This document shows, one piece after another, positions 49,840 to 61,270 of a stretch of DNA of 64,000 bases (position 1 is the first letter of the stretch; the number at the start of each line of letters is the position of its first letter). The notes beneath the pieces were generated by a model. That model ran no database searches. It saw only the letters and a program-made list of their open reading frames with translations, and was not told the origin of the DNA. Location: assembly GCF_031143425.1 (NCBI RefSeq), contig NC_090451.1, forward strand, positions 664,668,575 to 664,732,574, given 5' to 3'. Made by a program: the position numbers and the translations under genes. This DNA comes from Pleurodeles waltl. Taxonomy: Eukaryota > Chordata > Amphibia > Caudata > Salamandridae.

Positions 49840-50751
49840 GGCCCGTATTTATACTTTTTGACGCTAAACTGCGCTAACGCAGTTTAGCGTCAAAAAGTTT
49901 AGCGCCGGCTAACGCCATTCTGAAGCACCATGCGGGCGCTGTATTTATTGAATGGCGTTAGCCGGCGCTAGCAGACCGGCGCTGCCTGGTGTGCGTGGAA
50001 AAAAACCACGTACACCAGGCAGCGCCGGCGTTGGGGAAATTGGCGTTAGGGCGTCTTAAAATGGTGCAAGTCAGGTTGACGCCAAAAAATCGCCTCCACC
50101 CGATTTGCGCCATTTTTAACGACGCCCAGACGCCATTTACATGACTCCTGTCTTAGTAAAGACAGGAGTCATGCCCCCTTGCCCAATGGCCATGCCCAGG
50201 GGACTTATGTCCCCTGGGCATGGTCATTGGGCACTGAGGCATGTAGGGGGGCACAAATCAGGCCCCCCATGCCAAAAAAAATATAAAAAATATAAAAAAT
50301 TATACTTACCTGAATGTCCCTGGGATGGGTCCCTCCATCCTTGGGTGTCCTCCTGGGGTGGGCAAGGATGGCAGGGGGGGTCCCTGGGGGCATGGGAGGG
50401 CACCTCTGGGCTCATTTTGAGCCCACAGGTCCCTTAACGCCTGCCCTGACCCAGGCGTTAAAAAGAGGCGCAAATGCGGGGTTTTTTGCCCCGCCCACTC
50501 CCGGGCGTGATTTTTGCCCGGGAGTATAAATACGACGCATTTGCGTCGCAGTCATTTTTTTAGACGGGAACGCCTACCTTGCATCTCATTAACGCAAGGA
50601 AGGCGTTCACGCAAAAAAATTACGCTCTTTCCTCATACTTTGGCGCTAGACGCGTCTAACTCCAAAGTATAAATATGGCGTTAGTTTTGCGCCGAATTTG
50701 CGTCGAAAGAAACGACGCAAATTCGGCACAAACGGAGTATAAATATGCCCC
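49840..50751 (+). mobile_element. Hairpin-chain Harbinger-like element, copy 2 (best preserved)
   Basis: 912 bp with termini GGCCCGTATTTATACT and AGTATAAATATGCCCC, flanked by TAA on both sides (49837-49839, 50752-50754), the PIF/Harbinger target type. It lies inside the L1 ORF2 C-terminal domain. The body is a succession of separate short inverted repeats (arms listed in the findings) separated by a few non-paired stretches. There is no ORF, so it is non-autonomous. Confidence 0.9.
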
Positions 50752-51527
50752 TAAATATATCCTCCTAGAAGTGCAGAATGCCCATGTTGCTGGTATATAC
50801 GCCAGCAGATTTCCTCCATATGGTATGGACTTGCTCTCCAATAATACGAATACTGGGACATGATCATAGACCACTTACAAAGGGCGACTACACAACAACA
50901 AATACAGGAACTTAAATGATGCTTGCTGGGACTGGTCCTAGACCCAAAAAAATGGAAGTTGAGCAGAAAATTCATACTGCGGGGCTTGGTCAAAACACAG
51001 ATAGCCATTAGATGGCTCAGCCCGACACCTCCACTGACTAATGATTGACCCAAAGGAAGAGTCAGACGAGATGATACATTGGTGGATGACCTGCTTGCAT
51101 TGGGGGACATGATAGATGACCTTGCAGATGACACAGGCATTTCCCCCACAGATATATCGGACAGCCAGAATGGAGACCCCGTAGTCAGGGAATGGCGGCC
51201 ATCTGGAGGAAGAGGGGGTTGACCCCGCTAAATGATGAATTAGGAGTGCTCATCCATTGAATTGCATGCCCTGAAACTTTAGAACAACGCCAGGAGGTAG
51301 GAGTATCCTACTGATACGGTCAGATACAGTAAGCCAAGCACAGCGGTGGGTAAGGCGGAAGGGGATGTTTAAAGTTGGAGTTGGTTAGCATTTCCTGCAC
51401 TGTTCAAAGAGGGTAATTTAACATTTTGACTTCCACAGATAATACATATGGCTGTATTGCTTATTAATGCATCCTATGAGGTGGCACTGTATGAGAAATG
51501 CCAATAAAATACATATTTTAAAAAATG

Positions 51528-54500
51528 ATAGTTTCCTGTAATTGTTTTTTTATCTTGACATCCATTACTATTCACATGCTTTGCATTGTTCAAGCATCTG
51601 ATTAGGAAGAGGTCACCCAGTTTCAGAATAAGATACACTTTTGGGGTTGCACAGTTATCAGAGGACAGCTGTGATGATGCCAGGTGCAAAAAGACAAGGA
51701 TGATTCCTGAGTTCACAGGATTATGTACTATTTGTATAGTGTAAACCTAAACAAATGGCAGCAAGCCACTGTAAAAGGTCAAAGGCGTAGATACAGTCAA
51801 CAAGTGATTGGAAGGTTTGCGGGGATCGGAAAGTGGAGGTGCACTGTTACTGTGGTGTGTCTTCTGCTCTTTCCTAAATATGAGCTGGATTGGGGGATCT
51901 CCTGATGGATGCACAGATGTTATACCAAATTCCTGTATGTATAAACAGAAGGTGTGTTGTCTCAGACAGTGAATCATTAGGAAAAAATGACCACGCACCT
52001 TTTCAATGCTGTGCTGAGGACTTTATTCCCAACACACCCTAGCTGTGGTACTGGAATTTATTCTCTTCTGACAAGGCAGAATCATGCTCATCCCTGGTTA
52101 TGTTGACATCATTATTGATTAGTTTAAACAAAACACAACTTATCCAACTTATTTTATGACTCTCACTCTAGCCATTCAGAAGGAGAGGTTCCCATCTCTA
52201 TACAAACACATTCCGTGATATGACCTGCCCTACTGCCGTCCTAGATATGGACATAATCTTAGTGCAGTAATGTCTGGCAAACACATATGTAGACTTCCAT
52301 GTTGCAGCATTACATATATATTTTAGTACAATCCAGCAAACAGAGCTACTGTATCAGTTATTTGTCTTGTACAGTGAGCTCCAACTCTGCCAATGATAAA
52401 CCTGTCTACGGTCTTATGAGCCAAAACAATATAGGATATAAACAAATTGGAAAATTCTTTTTGAACAGAGGTTTTCCCATAGTAACATGTCTAAAAGTCT
52501 CAAAGGTGCTGTTCCAGCTACAAAAGCTACATTTTGCTGACCAAAGTTCAGGCATCTCTTGATATCTAGAGAATGAAACAAACTGTCTGCTGCAGTTGTA
52601 ATGTTAAAAAAAAAAAGACTGGTTGTGAACATTGCCTGGCCATTTGGATCAAAAGACAGTAGCATCTTTGGGACAAATCTAGGATTCTCAGAACCACATG
52701 GTCCTTATAGACTCCATCCCACACTCCTGGTCGCCTTTCAAGGTCAAGGCTGGTTGTGAGTGTCGGCTTCCAGTGGTATCCTTTTGCGTGAACCCATTAC
52801 TCTCTCGCAAACTATGTCTGCCTTCGTGCAAACTGACTTGGTGTGCTTCCATTCTAAGGTTTTTGGCTTGGTTGCTGAGAACCCTTAGTGAGCTACCTGG
52901 TGTTTCTTTGTTTCACTGTCTTTTGACATCCTTTTGGTTGTTTCTCTCTTTCTATGCCTGGACAAACTGCTCAATGCGGAGACATTCTCCTTGGCTACCT
53001 GGGTGTCTTCAATTTTTTCTATGTCAATTAACAATTCCAACTCTCAGAGGGACTCCTGCCTGCTTGGACAAAGCCAAGGAGTAGTATGCCCACCTCTGCT
53101 TTCCCCTTGTCCTAAAGGGTCTTGGACTGGAACTCCACTTTTGCAGCTGCTCCTCTGACCAGTGATCTTTCAAAAGGCAGATATTGGAGACATCCTCAAA
53201 GTCCTTTTGTGCATACTTGTTGTGGCAGTTGAGGCAACATTTAAAAGGGTTATATATGCTCCATGCCCCTTGGTTGTTGTTCGACACCCCACCACCACCA
53301 AGTGATTGATCTGGATCTCGTTTGTCACAAACCCCTCAGTGTTGTTCGGTCTTTTCAAGTGTTAAGTGTTCTATTGACATCAGCCAGTAATTCGCAATGT
53401 CTTTGATGATATTTTGCTGTTCTCTGTGAATTTCTTTCCTCTCTAGCTCCATGGCCCAAGGCCGTGCATCTGGACCCAAAGGTGGAAAAAATAATCTGAA
53501 GATGGGCAGTGAACAAAGACTTAACAGGGTGTGAGTATCACATAATTAAAGGCTGGGCAATAGAACAAATGTTAGATGACTCAGCAATGCCAAAGAAAGT
53601 ACAGAAATAAAAAAGAGAAAAGACTTAAAGATTAACAATTCTAAATCTAACTACTAGATGCAGCAATAATGCACTGTAGGTTGATGCAGAAAAAATTAAT
53701 GCAGCAAAACCTATGTTACGGAGTGTGTCATGAAAGAGCACATTCATTTTTTGTTTATCTGTGGGATGAATAGGATTGGTGAAAAAGTAAGAACCAAGAC
53801 CAGTTCACTGACAGTTCATTTTCCCTTCACTGAATACGAAAATGTGGCAGCAAAGTTTTAACATTTTGAAAATGTGTAAGTGAATGGCTGCTGCATTTCT
53901 TATTTGCGTGAGAACCATGTTTATCTGTTTTATGTGTGGGTCAGCATGTTTTCAACTCCCGGGGCGTCGTGTACCACCATGTGATGGTTATGCTCCAATC
54001 TTTGATAACTTTGGCGGTGGAAAGGACTCTTCCCCCCCCCCCCCCCCCCTCTCGTATTTGAGGTAACACATTCCAGTGGTACAGTACATGCACATTTGCA
54101 CTACTAAGCCAGATAGATGCCCCCAAAAAATAATTTTAAAACAATTGATAAGTCGGTGTTCTTTAATTGTACCACACTGATGTCTTGCATTGCCTCCTGG
54201 TTTTACTGACCCTAACATGATGCTTATTTTTCTGATCATCACCCCCCCCCCCCCCCGCCCCCCCCCCCCCCCCAACTTCTACCCAGTGCAGAGTGAGATG
54301 CACACTGGTTTATGGCCAGACTCCTGAGCCGTTGTTGAATTATTCTTTTGTGGAGGCAAGAAACAAAATCAAATAAATGAATGCATACAGCCATCTCACA
54401 GTTGTCCACACTGACAGAAATGGCAACACCGGTCAAGGAGATTATCAATCTGGAACACTGGTACATGCAGAGTGGTTGATATTGTTAAAGTTGTCACCTT

Positions 54501-55257
54501 GTTATTGCCCAGCACCAGGAAAGTCTTCATTTGGAACTGATGATGAGTTTTTGTTCCCTATTTACATTAAATTCTATCTTACATGGTCCTGAATCACCAC
54601 ATTGTTGATGTATATGTGAACCGGTAGCCAAGATACTGTTCTAATACGTCTCCTCATATGCACTGCTAGTCATTTGGTAACCAGCAATTATGCCGAAAGG
54701 AAGTCCTTTAACTGATAATGCTTGCCGCTTATTACAAACCGGAGTAGCTGGATGGAATTACACCAAATTTCGGAGAGAGCTAGATCTTGGTCCAGAAAAA
54801 AGCTCTTTTTGTAATTTGGTGTAAATCCGTTCAGTAGTTTGAATTATTAAAGAAAAGATTGATTTGTATATCTAGGGACGCAGATCCTCCGCGGATCCAA
54901 TAGATCTCATGCTGACATCGGACTGGCTGCCAACACTTCAACCAGGAAGTGTTGGCAGCAGTTTTGAGACTGACTCAGTCGAGTCCCAAAAATAAAATTA
55001 AACAAAAAAAATAGACAGAAGGGGCAGAGTAGCAATACCCTTGACCCCCTAGGCCTGGTGGTGGGGTCCCGAGGGACCCCCGCCTGTACCAAAAAGCATT
55101 TTCTTAAAGATTTTTGCAGTGAAAATCACAGAGGATCCACAAATGTCAGCAAAATGAAGAGAAAAAAAGTGCACGCTCTCACAATTGTTTAAACCTCGAC
55201 CCCTGCGTGGGCCAGATTCTAGGGGCAAATTCATATAATTTGATGCTTACACATATA
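51528..55257. other. Intergenic, low-complexity and unrecognised repeats
   Basis: C-runs at 54033-54049 and 54241-54272. An inverted pair TTACACCAAATTT (54759) / AATTTGGTGTAA (54815) is probably part of an unnamed repeat. A minus-strand open frame at 53024-53287 (87 codons, with Cys-x2-Cys) and an adjacent frame with MELERKEIHREQQ (about 53430) might be a decayed transposon protein; no host gene is recognised. Confidence 0.45.
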
Positions 55258-56191
55258 GGCCCATATTTATACTTTTTGACGCTAAACTGCGCTAACGCAG
55301 TTTAGCGTCAAAAAGTTTTGCGCCGTCTAACGCCATTCTGAAGCGCCATGCGGGCGCCGTATTTATGGAATGGCGTTAGACGGCGCAATCAGACCGGCGC
55401 TGCCTGGTTTGCGTGGGAAAAAACCACGTAGACCAGACAGCGCCGGCGTAGGGGGAAAATGGCGCATGGGCGTCTTAAAATGGGGCAAGTCAGGTTACGT
55501 CGAAAAAATCGTCTTAACCCGACTTGCGCCATTTTTTAACGACGCCCATCCCCCATCAACATGACTCCTATCATTGTAAAGATAGGAGTCATGCCCCCTT
55601 GCCCAATGGCCATGCCCAGGGGACTTCTGTCCCCTGGGCATGGTCATTGGGCATAGTGGCATGTAGGGGGGCACAAATCAGGCCCCCCTATGCCACAAAA
55701 TATTATTAAAAAAAAAAAAAAAAAAACTTACCTGAACTTACCTGAATGTCCCTGGGGTGGGTCCCTCCAGCCTTGGGTGTCCTCCTGGGGTGGGCAAGGG
55801 TGGCAGGGGGGGTCCCTGGGGGCAGGGGAGGGCACTCTGGGCTCATTTTGAGCCCACTTGTCCCTTAACGCCATGCCTGACCCAGGCGTTAAAAAGCGGC
55901 GCAAATGCGCCGTTTTTAGCCACGCCCACTCCCGGGCGTCGCTTTTGCCCGGGAGTATAAATACCACGTAAAGGCCTGGGAGTCATTTTTTAGACGGGAA
56001 CGCCTCCCTTGCATATCATTAACGCAAGGAAGGGGTTCACGCTAAAAAATGACGCACATTCCGGGAACTTTGGCGCTATTCGCCTCTAACGCCATAGTAT
56101 AAATATGGCGTTAGTTGGCGTTAGTTTTGCGTCGAAATTGCGTCAAAAAAAACGACGCAATTTCGGCGCAAACGGAGTATAAATATGGCCC
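55258..56191 (+). mobile_element. Hairpin-chain Harbinger-like element, copy 3
   Basis: 934 bp, starting GGCCCATATTTATACT and ending AGTATAAATATGGCCC. ATA is present on both sides. It aligns with copy 2 throughout and retains most of the same hairpins, some with paired base changes. Confidence 0.9.
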
Positions 56192-57825
56192 ATAGTTCGC
56201 CTTCCGTTTCATTATTTTACTGTCCGTTTTATTTTAATTAAAGTATACTGTAGCTGCCAAGAAAGTGCTAAAAGATCACCCATTTCATCAGCAGAGCTGT
56301 ATCTAGAGCAGCCACTGCTTTTAAACCCAGTGGCCATCTTAAAAGGTATATAGTGTATGATTATTTTAGTCGTACAAGATGATCAAACCTTGCTTTTGAA
56401 CTGTGGGGCCATCTTGGAAGTTTAAAACAACAATAAGTTACGTTATGTACCATACAATTGCGAGTGGCCCTCCCACGGCTTTAATTTAATTGGTTAAGGA
56501 AGAATAGGTCCACTGTATTTAAGTAGAAATAGTTTTGTCTATTTTTATTATGTTACTTTAGCTTACATATGTGGATGTTGTTGAGTTTGTGTTTTATTGT
56601 GGTTGTGTAACACGGTAAATGCAAGTAATCATCAGTGGGGGGGATGAATGGCTCTTTCAAGTACAAGGATGAGTGACATTCCATTCATGGTGGCGTGCGA
56701 GTGCCTAAATCCATCAAAAAGGCACTTTTATTTTTAAGCCACAAGTTTTGGCGTTGCCAGCGCTTTCTCTAATATGGCCTGCACCTCCTCCAACACCATT
56801 GGAATGTGTTTTTACAGATCTAGTCTTTGCTCTTTTGTTTAATGGTTCTGTTAAGAATTCTAATTAGTAACGTTATTGTAGGATGGGCCTACTATCTATT
56901 GTTATATTTTTACACTGTAATATAAGCATTTTTTCGATAGACTGCAAGAAGAGTGTATTTTGGCCACAAACAAAGTTCATGTCAGCTACTTAATATGCAT
57001 ATAATCTAGCTATAAAAAAGATTAAAACATCTTGGTGGCAGGAGGACACCAAGCTTGTCATAGCATTTCTAATATTCGGGCATGTTATTTACAAGAAATC
57101 TCTCTTGAATAGGCACTGTAGTAGTATCAAGGGAACAACATTTAAGTGAAAAATCAACACTTCCCATACAAGGTCATGTGGCTGCTCAGTTAGCCCACTG
57201 TTAAATGGCACTAATAGAAAATATTTACTAACTGGCCTTATTCAGCGAACGGCTGATCAGATAAATTCAGGCACATGGAGTCTAAAATACTTAGAACTGC
57301 TTTTGCAATCTCAAAACTGCTATAATTCAGTCAATTTCCCAAGTTTGGCATTCCATAATGGGACGCTCTTACTAACACTTGTATTTTTTTTTTTTTTTTT
57401 TAAATAAGAGGCCAGGGATTTGCAAAACACAAAATTGTATTTTTTTTTCTTCATTCAGGAAATGTGCGTTATTATTATAGTCTGTAGGGATATGAATGAT
57501 CTACTCACCACAGTCAAGAACCATGTGGAGGGTTCTAGGATGGCTTGGAAATGATAGTCTGAAATGAAATATAGCAGCAGAGCATGATTAGCAATATGCT
57601 CTACATGGCCCAAAAACGGTATGCTTATAATAAGAGAGTATTTAGGCTTGTGCTTATTACCTAATTGAATTTCTACATAGTAACCTAAGGTAAGCTGTCT
57701 TAAGTGGTGCTTGGTCCTTCTATAAATTGTGTTATGAAGTTGTCAGTGCAAATGATGACATGTTTATGTGGTGCCAAACGCACATCTTAACATAGAACAA
57801 TTGCTTGTATATATTTTTATGTTCG
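56192..57825. other. Intergenic, AT-rich
   Basis: No gene or clear repeat recognised. T-runs at 57387-57403 and near 57440. Confidence 0.6.
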
Positions 57826-58204
57826 ATGGCATGTGTAGCTGCAGATACACATGCTGTGCACAGTCCGCCATCTGGTGTTGGGCTCGGAGTGTTACAAGTT
57901 GTTTTTCTTCGAAGAAGTCTTTTCGAGTCACGAGACCGAGGGACTCCTCCCATTTTGAGTCCATTGCGCATGGGCGTCGACTCCATCTTAGATTGTTTTT
58001 TTTTCCGCCATCGGGTTCGGACGTGTTCCTTTTCGCTCCGTGTTTCGGGTCGGAAAGTTAGTTAGAATCTCGGAAAAAAACGTCGGTATTGGGTTAGTTA
58101 GAACAAATCGACACCGAATTCTGAAGAGCTCCGGTGGCCTTTCGGGGTTTTTTCGATCCCCCGTCGGGGCCTGGTCGGCCCGGCCACGTGCGACTTCAAG
58201 GCTC

Positions 58205-60230
58205 ATGGAACGGACCCCATTCCGCTTCTGCCCAAAATGCCATCACAAGTATCCATATACGGATCACCATCTGGTCTGTAACTTGTGCTTGTCCCCAGAG
58301 CACAAGGAGGATACTTGTGAAGCCTGTCGAGCGTTTCGGTCGAGGAAGACGCTGAGAGACCGAAGAGCCAGGAGACTGCAAATGGTGTCCACGCCGACAG
58401 GTCAAGAACGCTTCGAGGAGGAAGAAGAAGCTTTCTCCATCCGCGAGTCGGATTCTGAAGAACTTGACGCCGAAGAAACACACCAAACCGTGAGTAAGAC
58501 GTCGAAAATCAAGACTCACGAGAAGTCTACAAAAGCCCAGGGGACGCCACCGCCAACAGGCCATGGCTTAACCCGAAAACTAGGTGACCCATCCAAGGCA
58601 CCGAAAAAGGGCATGCTAGTGTCGAAGTCATCCTACTCCGGTCGAGATACCGCCACACAGCAACCTCGGAGCCGAGACAGCGGCTCCGAGAAACTTCGGC
58701 ACAGAGACAGCGGCACCGAAGAATTTCGGCACCGAGACACCACGCCGAAAACAAAGAAGGTTTCTTCGGAGCCTAAAAAGACTTCCGAAAAGGTTTCGGT
58801 TCCGAAACGGTTTCGGTTCCGAAACAGCCAGCCTCGGAGCCGAAAACTAGTTCCTATACAGAGGAACAAGGATTAACCTCCCAATTACACAGATTTGGAG
58901 AGGAGCTTCAAGTTGTAGAGCCTGACTACACACAAAGAAGGCTTCATATTCATGAGGACACAGGGAAGATAACCACTCTTTCCCCCAATCAGAATAAAAA
59001 GGAAACTTGCCTTTCAACAAAAGGACAAGCAACCACAAGCAAAGGTGGCAAGGAAAACAACCCCATCACTGTTCTCCACCACCATCAATACATGCATCAC
59101 CAGCAACAACTCCACCACTGATGAACTCACCAGCTCATACCACAATGAGTCAGGATGATCCCGATGCATGGGACCTCTACGATGCTCCAGTGTCTGACAA
59201 TAGCCCAGACTCTTATCCTACAAAACCGTCACCACCTGAGGACAGTACATCCTATACACAGGTGGTCGCAAGGGCAGCCGAGTTTCACAATGTCTCCTTA
59301 CATTCGGAACCAATTGAGGATGACTTTCTCTTTAACACCCTATCCTCCACCCATAGCCAGTATCAATGCCTTCCCATGCTCCCAGGAATGCTAAGACATT
59401 CAAAACAAATTTTTCAGGATCCAGTTAAAGGCAGAGCCATAACTCCAAGGGTGGAGAAAAAATATAAGCCACCGCCCACAGATCCAATATATATCACAAC
59501 ACAACTAACACCGGACTCAGTAGTTGTGGGGGCAGCTCGTAAGAGAGCCAACTCTCATACCTCAGGCGACGCACCACCTCCAGACAAGGAGAGCCGCAAA
59601 TTTGATGCTGCGGGAAAAAGGGTTGCAGCACAAGCAGCAAATCAGTGGCGTATTGCCAATTCACAAGCACTTTTGGCAAGATATGACAGGGCTCACTGGG
59701 ATGAAATGCAACATTTCATCGAACACTTACCCAAGGAGTTCCAAAAAAGAGCGCAACAGGTGGTGGAAGAGGGACAAAGTATCTCAAATAATCAGATACG
59801 GTCTTCCATGGATGCAGCAGATACAGCTGCAAGGACAATAAACACTGCAGTCACAATACGAAGGCACGCATGGCTGCGCACTTCGGGGTTCAAACCGGAA
59901 ATCCAGCAGGCTGTGCTCAATATGCCGTTTAATGAACAGCAATTGTTTGGGCCGGAGGTAGACACTGCCATCGAAAAACTCAAAAAGGACACCAATACAG
60001 CCAAAGCCATGGGCGCACTCTACTCCCCGCAGAGCAGAGGCACATTTCGGAAAACACCTTTTAGGGGAGGGTTTCGAGGTCAACCCACAGAAACCACAAC
60101 CTCACAAACAAGGCCTACCTACCAGGGTCAATATCAAAGGGGAGGTTTTCGGGGGCAATTTAGAGGGGGCCAATTCCCAAAAAATAGAGGAAAATTCCAA
60201 GGCCCTAAAACCCCTCAAAATAAGCAGTGA
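58205..60230 (+). pseudogene. DIRS gag-like protein, frameshifted
   Basis: From ATG 58205: FCPKCHHKYPYTDHHLVC, then CLSPEHKEDTCEAC, a cysteine/histidine cluster, followed by a Ser/Glu-rich region with short RHRDSG-type repeats (58660-58745). The frame stops at 58876. The second part (59007-60230) is in another frame and carries the DIRS gag hallmark of WLRTSGFKPEIQQAVLNMPF near 59870-59930, then an RGG-rich tail. An upstream ATG at 58040 is in frame but precedes the conserved part. Confidence 0.8.
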
Positions 60231-60264
60231 CTCACAAGTCACACACCCCCATCACATAACACCT

Positions 60265-61270
60265 GTGGGGGGAAGACTAAGCCAATTTTACAAACTTTGG
60301 GAGGAAATAACAACAGACACTTGGGTCTTAGCAATTATCCAGCATGGTTATGGCATAGAATTTCGCCAATTCCCTCCAAACGTCCCACCGAAACATACAA
60401 TATGTCAAAACAACATGTAGATCTTCTAGGACTAGAAGTTCAAGCATTGCTACAAAAGGACGCAATAGAATTAGTTCCAATTCAACAGAAAAACACAGGA
60501 GTTTACTCACTGTACTTTCGAATACCCAAAAAGGACAAAACTCTGAGACCAATACTAGATCTCAGAACACTAAATACCTACATCAAATCGGACCACTTTC
60601 ACATGGTCACGTTACAAGACGTAACCACTGCTCAAACAGCAAGACTACATGACAACATTAGATCTAAAAGATGTGTATTTCCATATACCAATACATCCTT
60701 CACACAGGAAATACCTAAGGTTCGTATTCCAAGGAATACATTACCAATTCAAAGTGTTGCCATTCGGAATAACAACTGCGCCAAGAGTTTTTACAAAATG
60801 CCTGGCAGTAGTAGCTGCACATATCAGAAGGCAGCAAATACATGTGTTCCCGTACTTAGACGACTGGTTAATCAAAACCAACACGCTAAGACAATGTTCA
60901 CAGCACACAAACTACGTCATACAGACCCTTCACAGGCTCGGTTTCTCGATCAACTACGCGAAGTCACACCTTTTGCCGTGTCAAACACAGCAATACTTAG
61001 GAGCGACAATCAACACAGCAAAAGGGATTGCCACTCCAAGTCCACAAAGGGTTCAAACATTTCACAAGGTAATACAGGCCATGTATCCAACACAAAAGAT
61101 ACAAGTCAAAATGGTAATGAAACTCCTAGGCATGATGTCTTCATGCATAGCCATTGTCCCAAACGCAAGATTGCACATGCGGCCCTTACAGCAGTGCCTA
61201 GCATCACAATGGTCACAAGCATAGGGTCAACTTCTAGATCTGGTGTTGATAGACCGCCAAACATACATCT
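60265..61270 (+). pseudogene. DIRS-type reverse transcriptase, frameshifted and truncated
   Basis: Starts GGRLSQFYKLWEEIT (60268). KKDKTLRPILDLRTLNTYI (about 60530) lies in another frame. LDLKDVYFHIPIHPSHRKYL, LPFGITTAPRVFTK and the catalytic FPYLDDWLI (about 60850) are back in the first frame, so two compensating indels lie between. The RNase H/linker part follows until the element is cut at 61271. Confidence 0.88.

Larger units (their letters stand above)
46084..51222 (+). pseudogene. L1-like ORF2 remnant (endonuclease, RT, C-terminal domain)
   Basis: The endonuclease start KILTWNV is at 46088. ATPNVDNGSFF and MAGDWKC follow at about 46390-46490. RT: KAPGGEGLPAE (about 47450), IPNPKKDP (about 47600), LVQPDQSGFIPRRNTLCNLR (about 47720), FLDIEKVFNSV (about 47840), and after an insertion the catalytic SLYADDTMVYL (about 48605). 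The C-terminal domain continues at about 48900 (LSLMGNIALIKMVALPR) and on both sides of the Harbinger-like element, ending at TGA 51220. The YADD box is preserved although the frame is destroyed. Confidence 0.85.
45594..51527 (+). mobile_element. Decayed L1-like LINE, interrupted twice
   Basis: The order matches L1: an ORF1 remnant, then an ORF2 with endonuclease, reverse transcriptase and C-terminal domain, then a 3' end with AATAAA (51503) and an A-rich tail (to about 51527). It is broken by many stops and frameshifts, by a ~500-bp insert at about 48030-48530, and by a hairpin-chain DNA element at 49840-50751. The RT resembles L1/Tx1-clade elements of amphibians; clade assignment is by eye only. 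Confidence 0.85.
57826..61270 (+). mobile_element. DIRS-like YR-retrotransposon, 5' and middle part, interrupted
   Basis: It begins at ATGGCATGTGTAGCTGCAG with a short perfect hairpin (CATGTGTA/TACACATG, 57830-57853), in the position of the DIRS terminal repeat. A gag-like region and a DIRS-type RT follow. The tyrosine recombinase, methylase-like region and 3' split repeats are absent: the RT is cut at 61271 by the second LTR-like repeat. The remainder may lie beyond the window. Confidence 0.85.
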
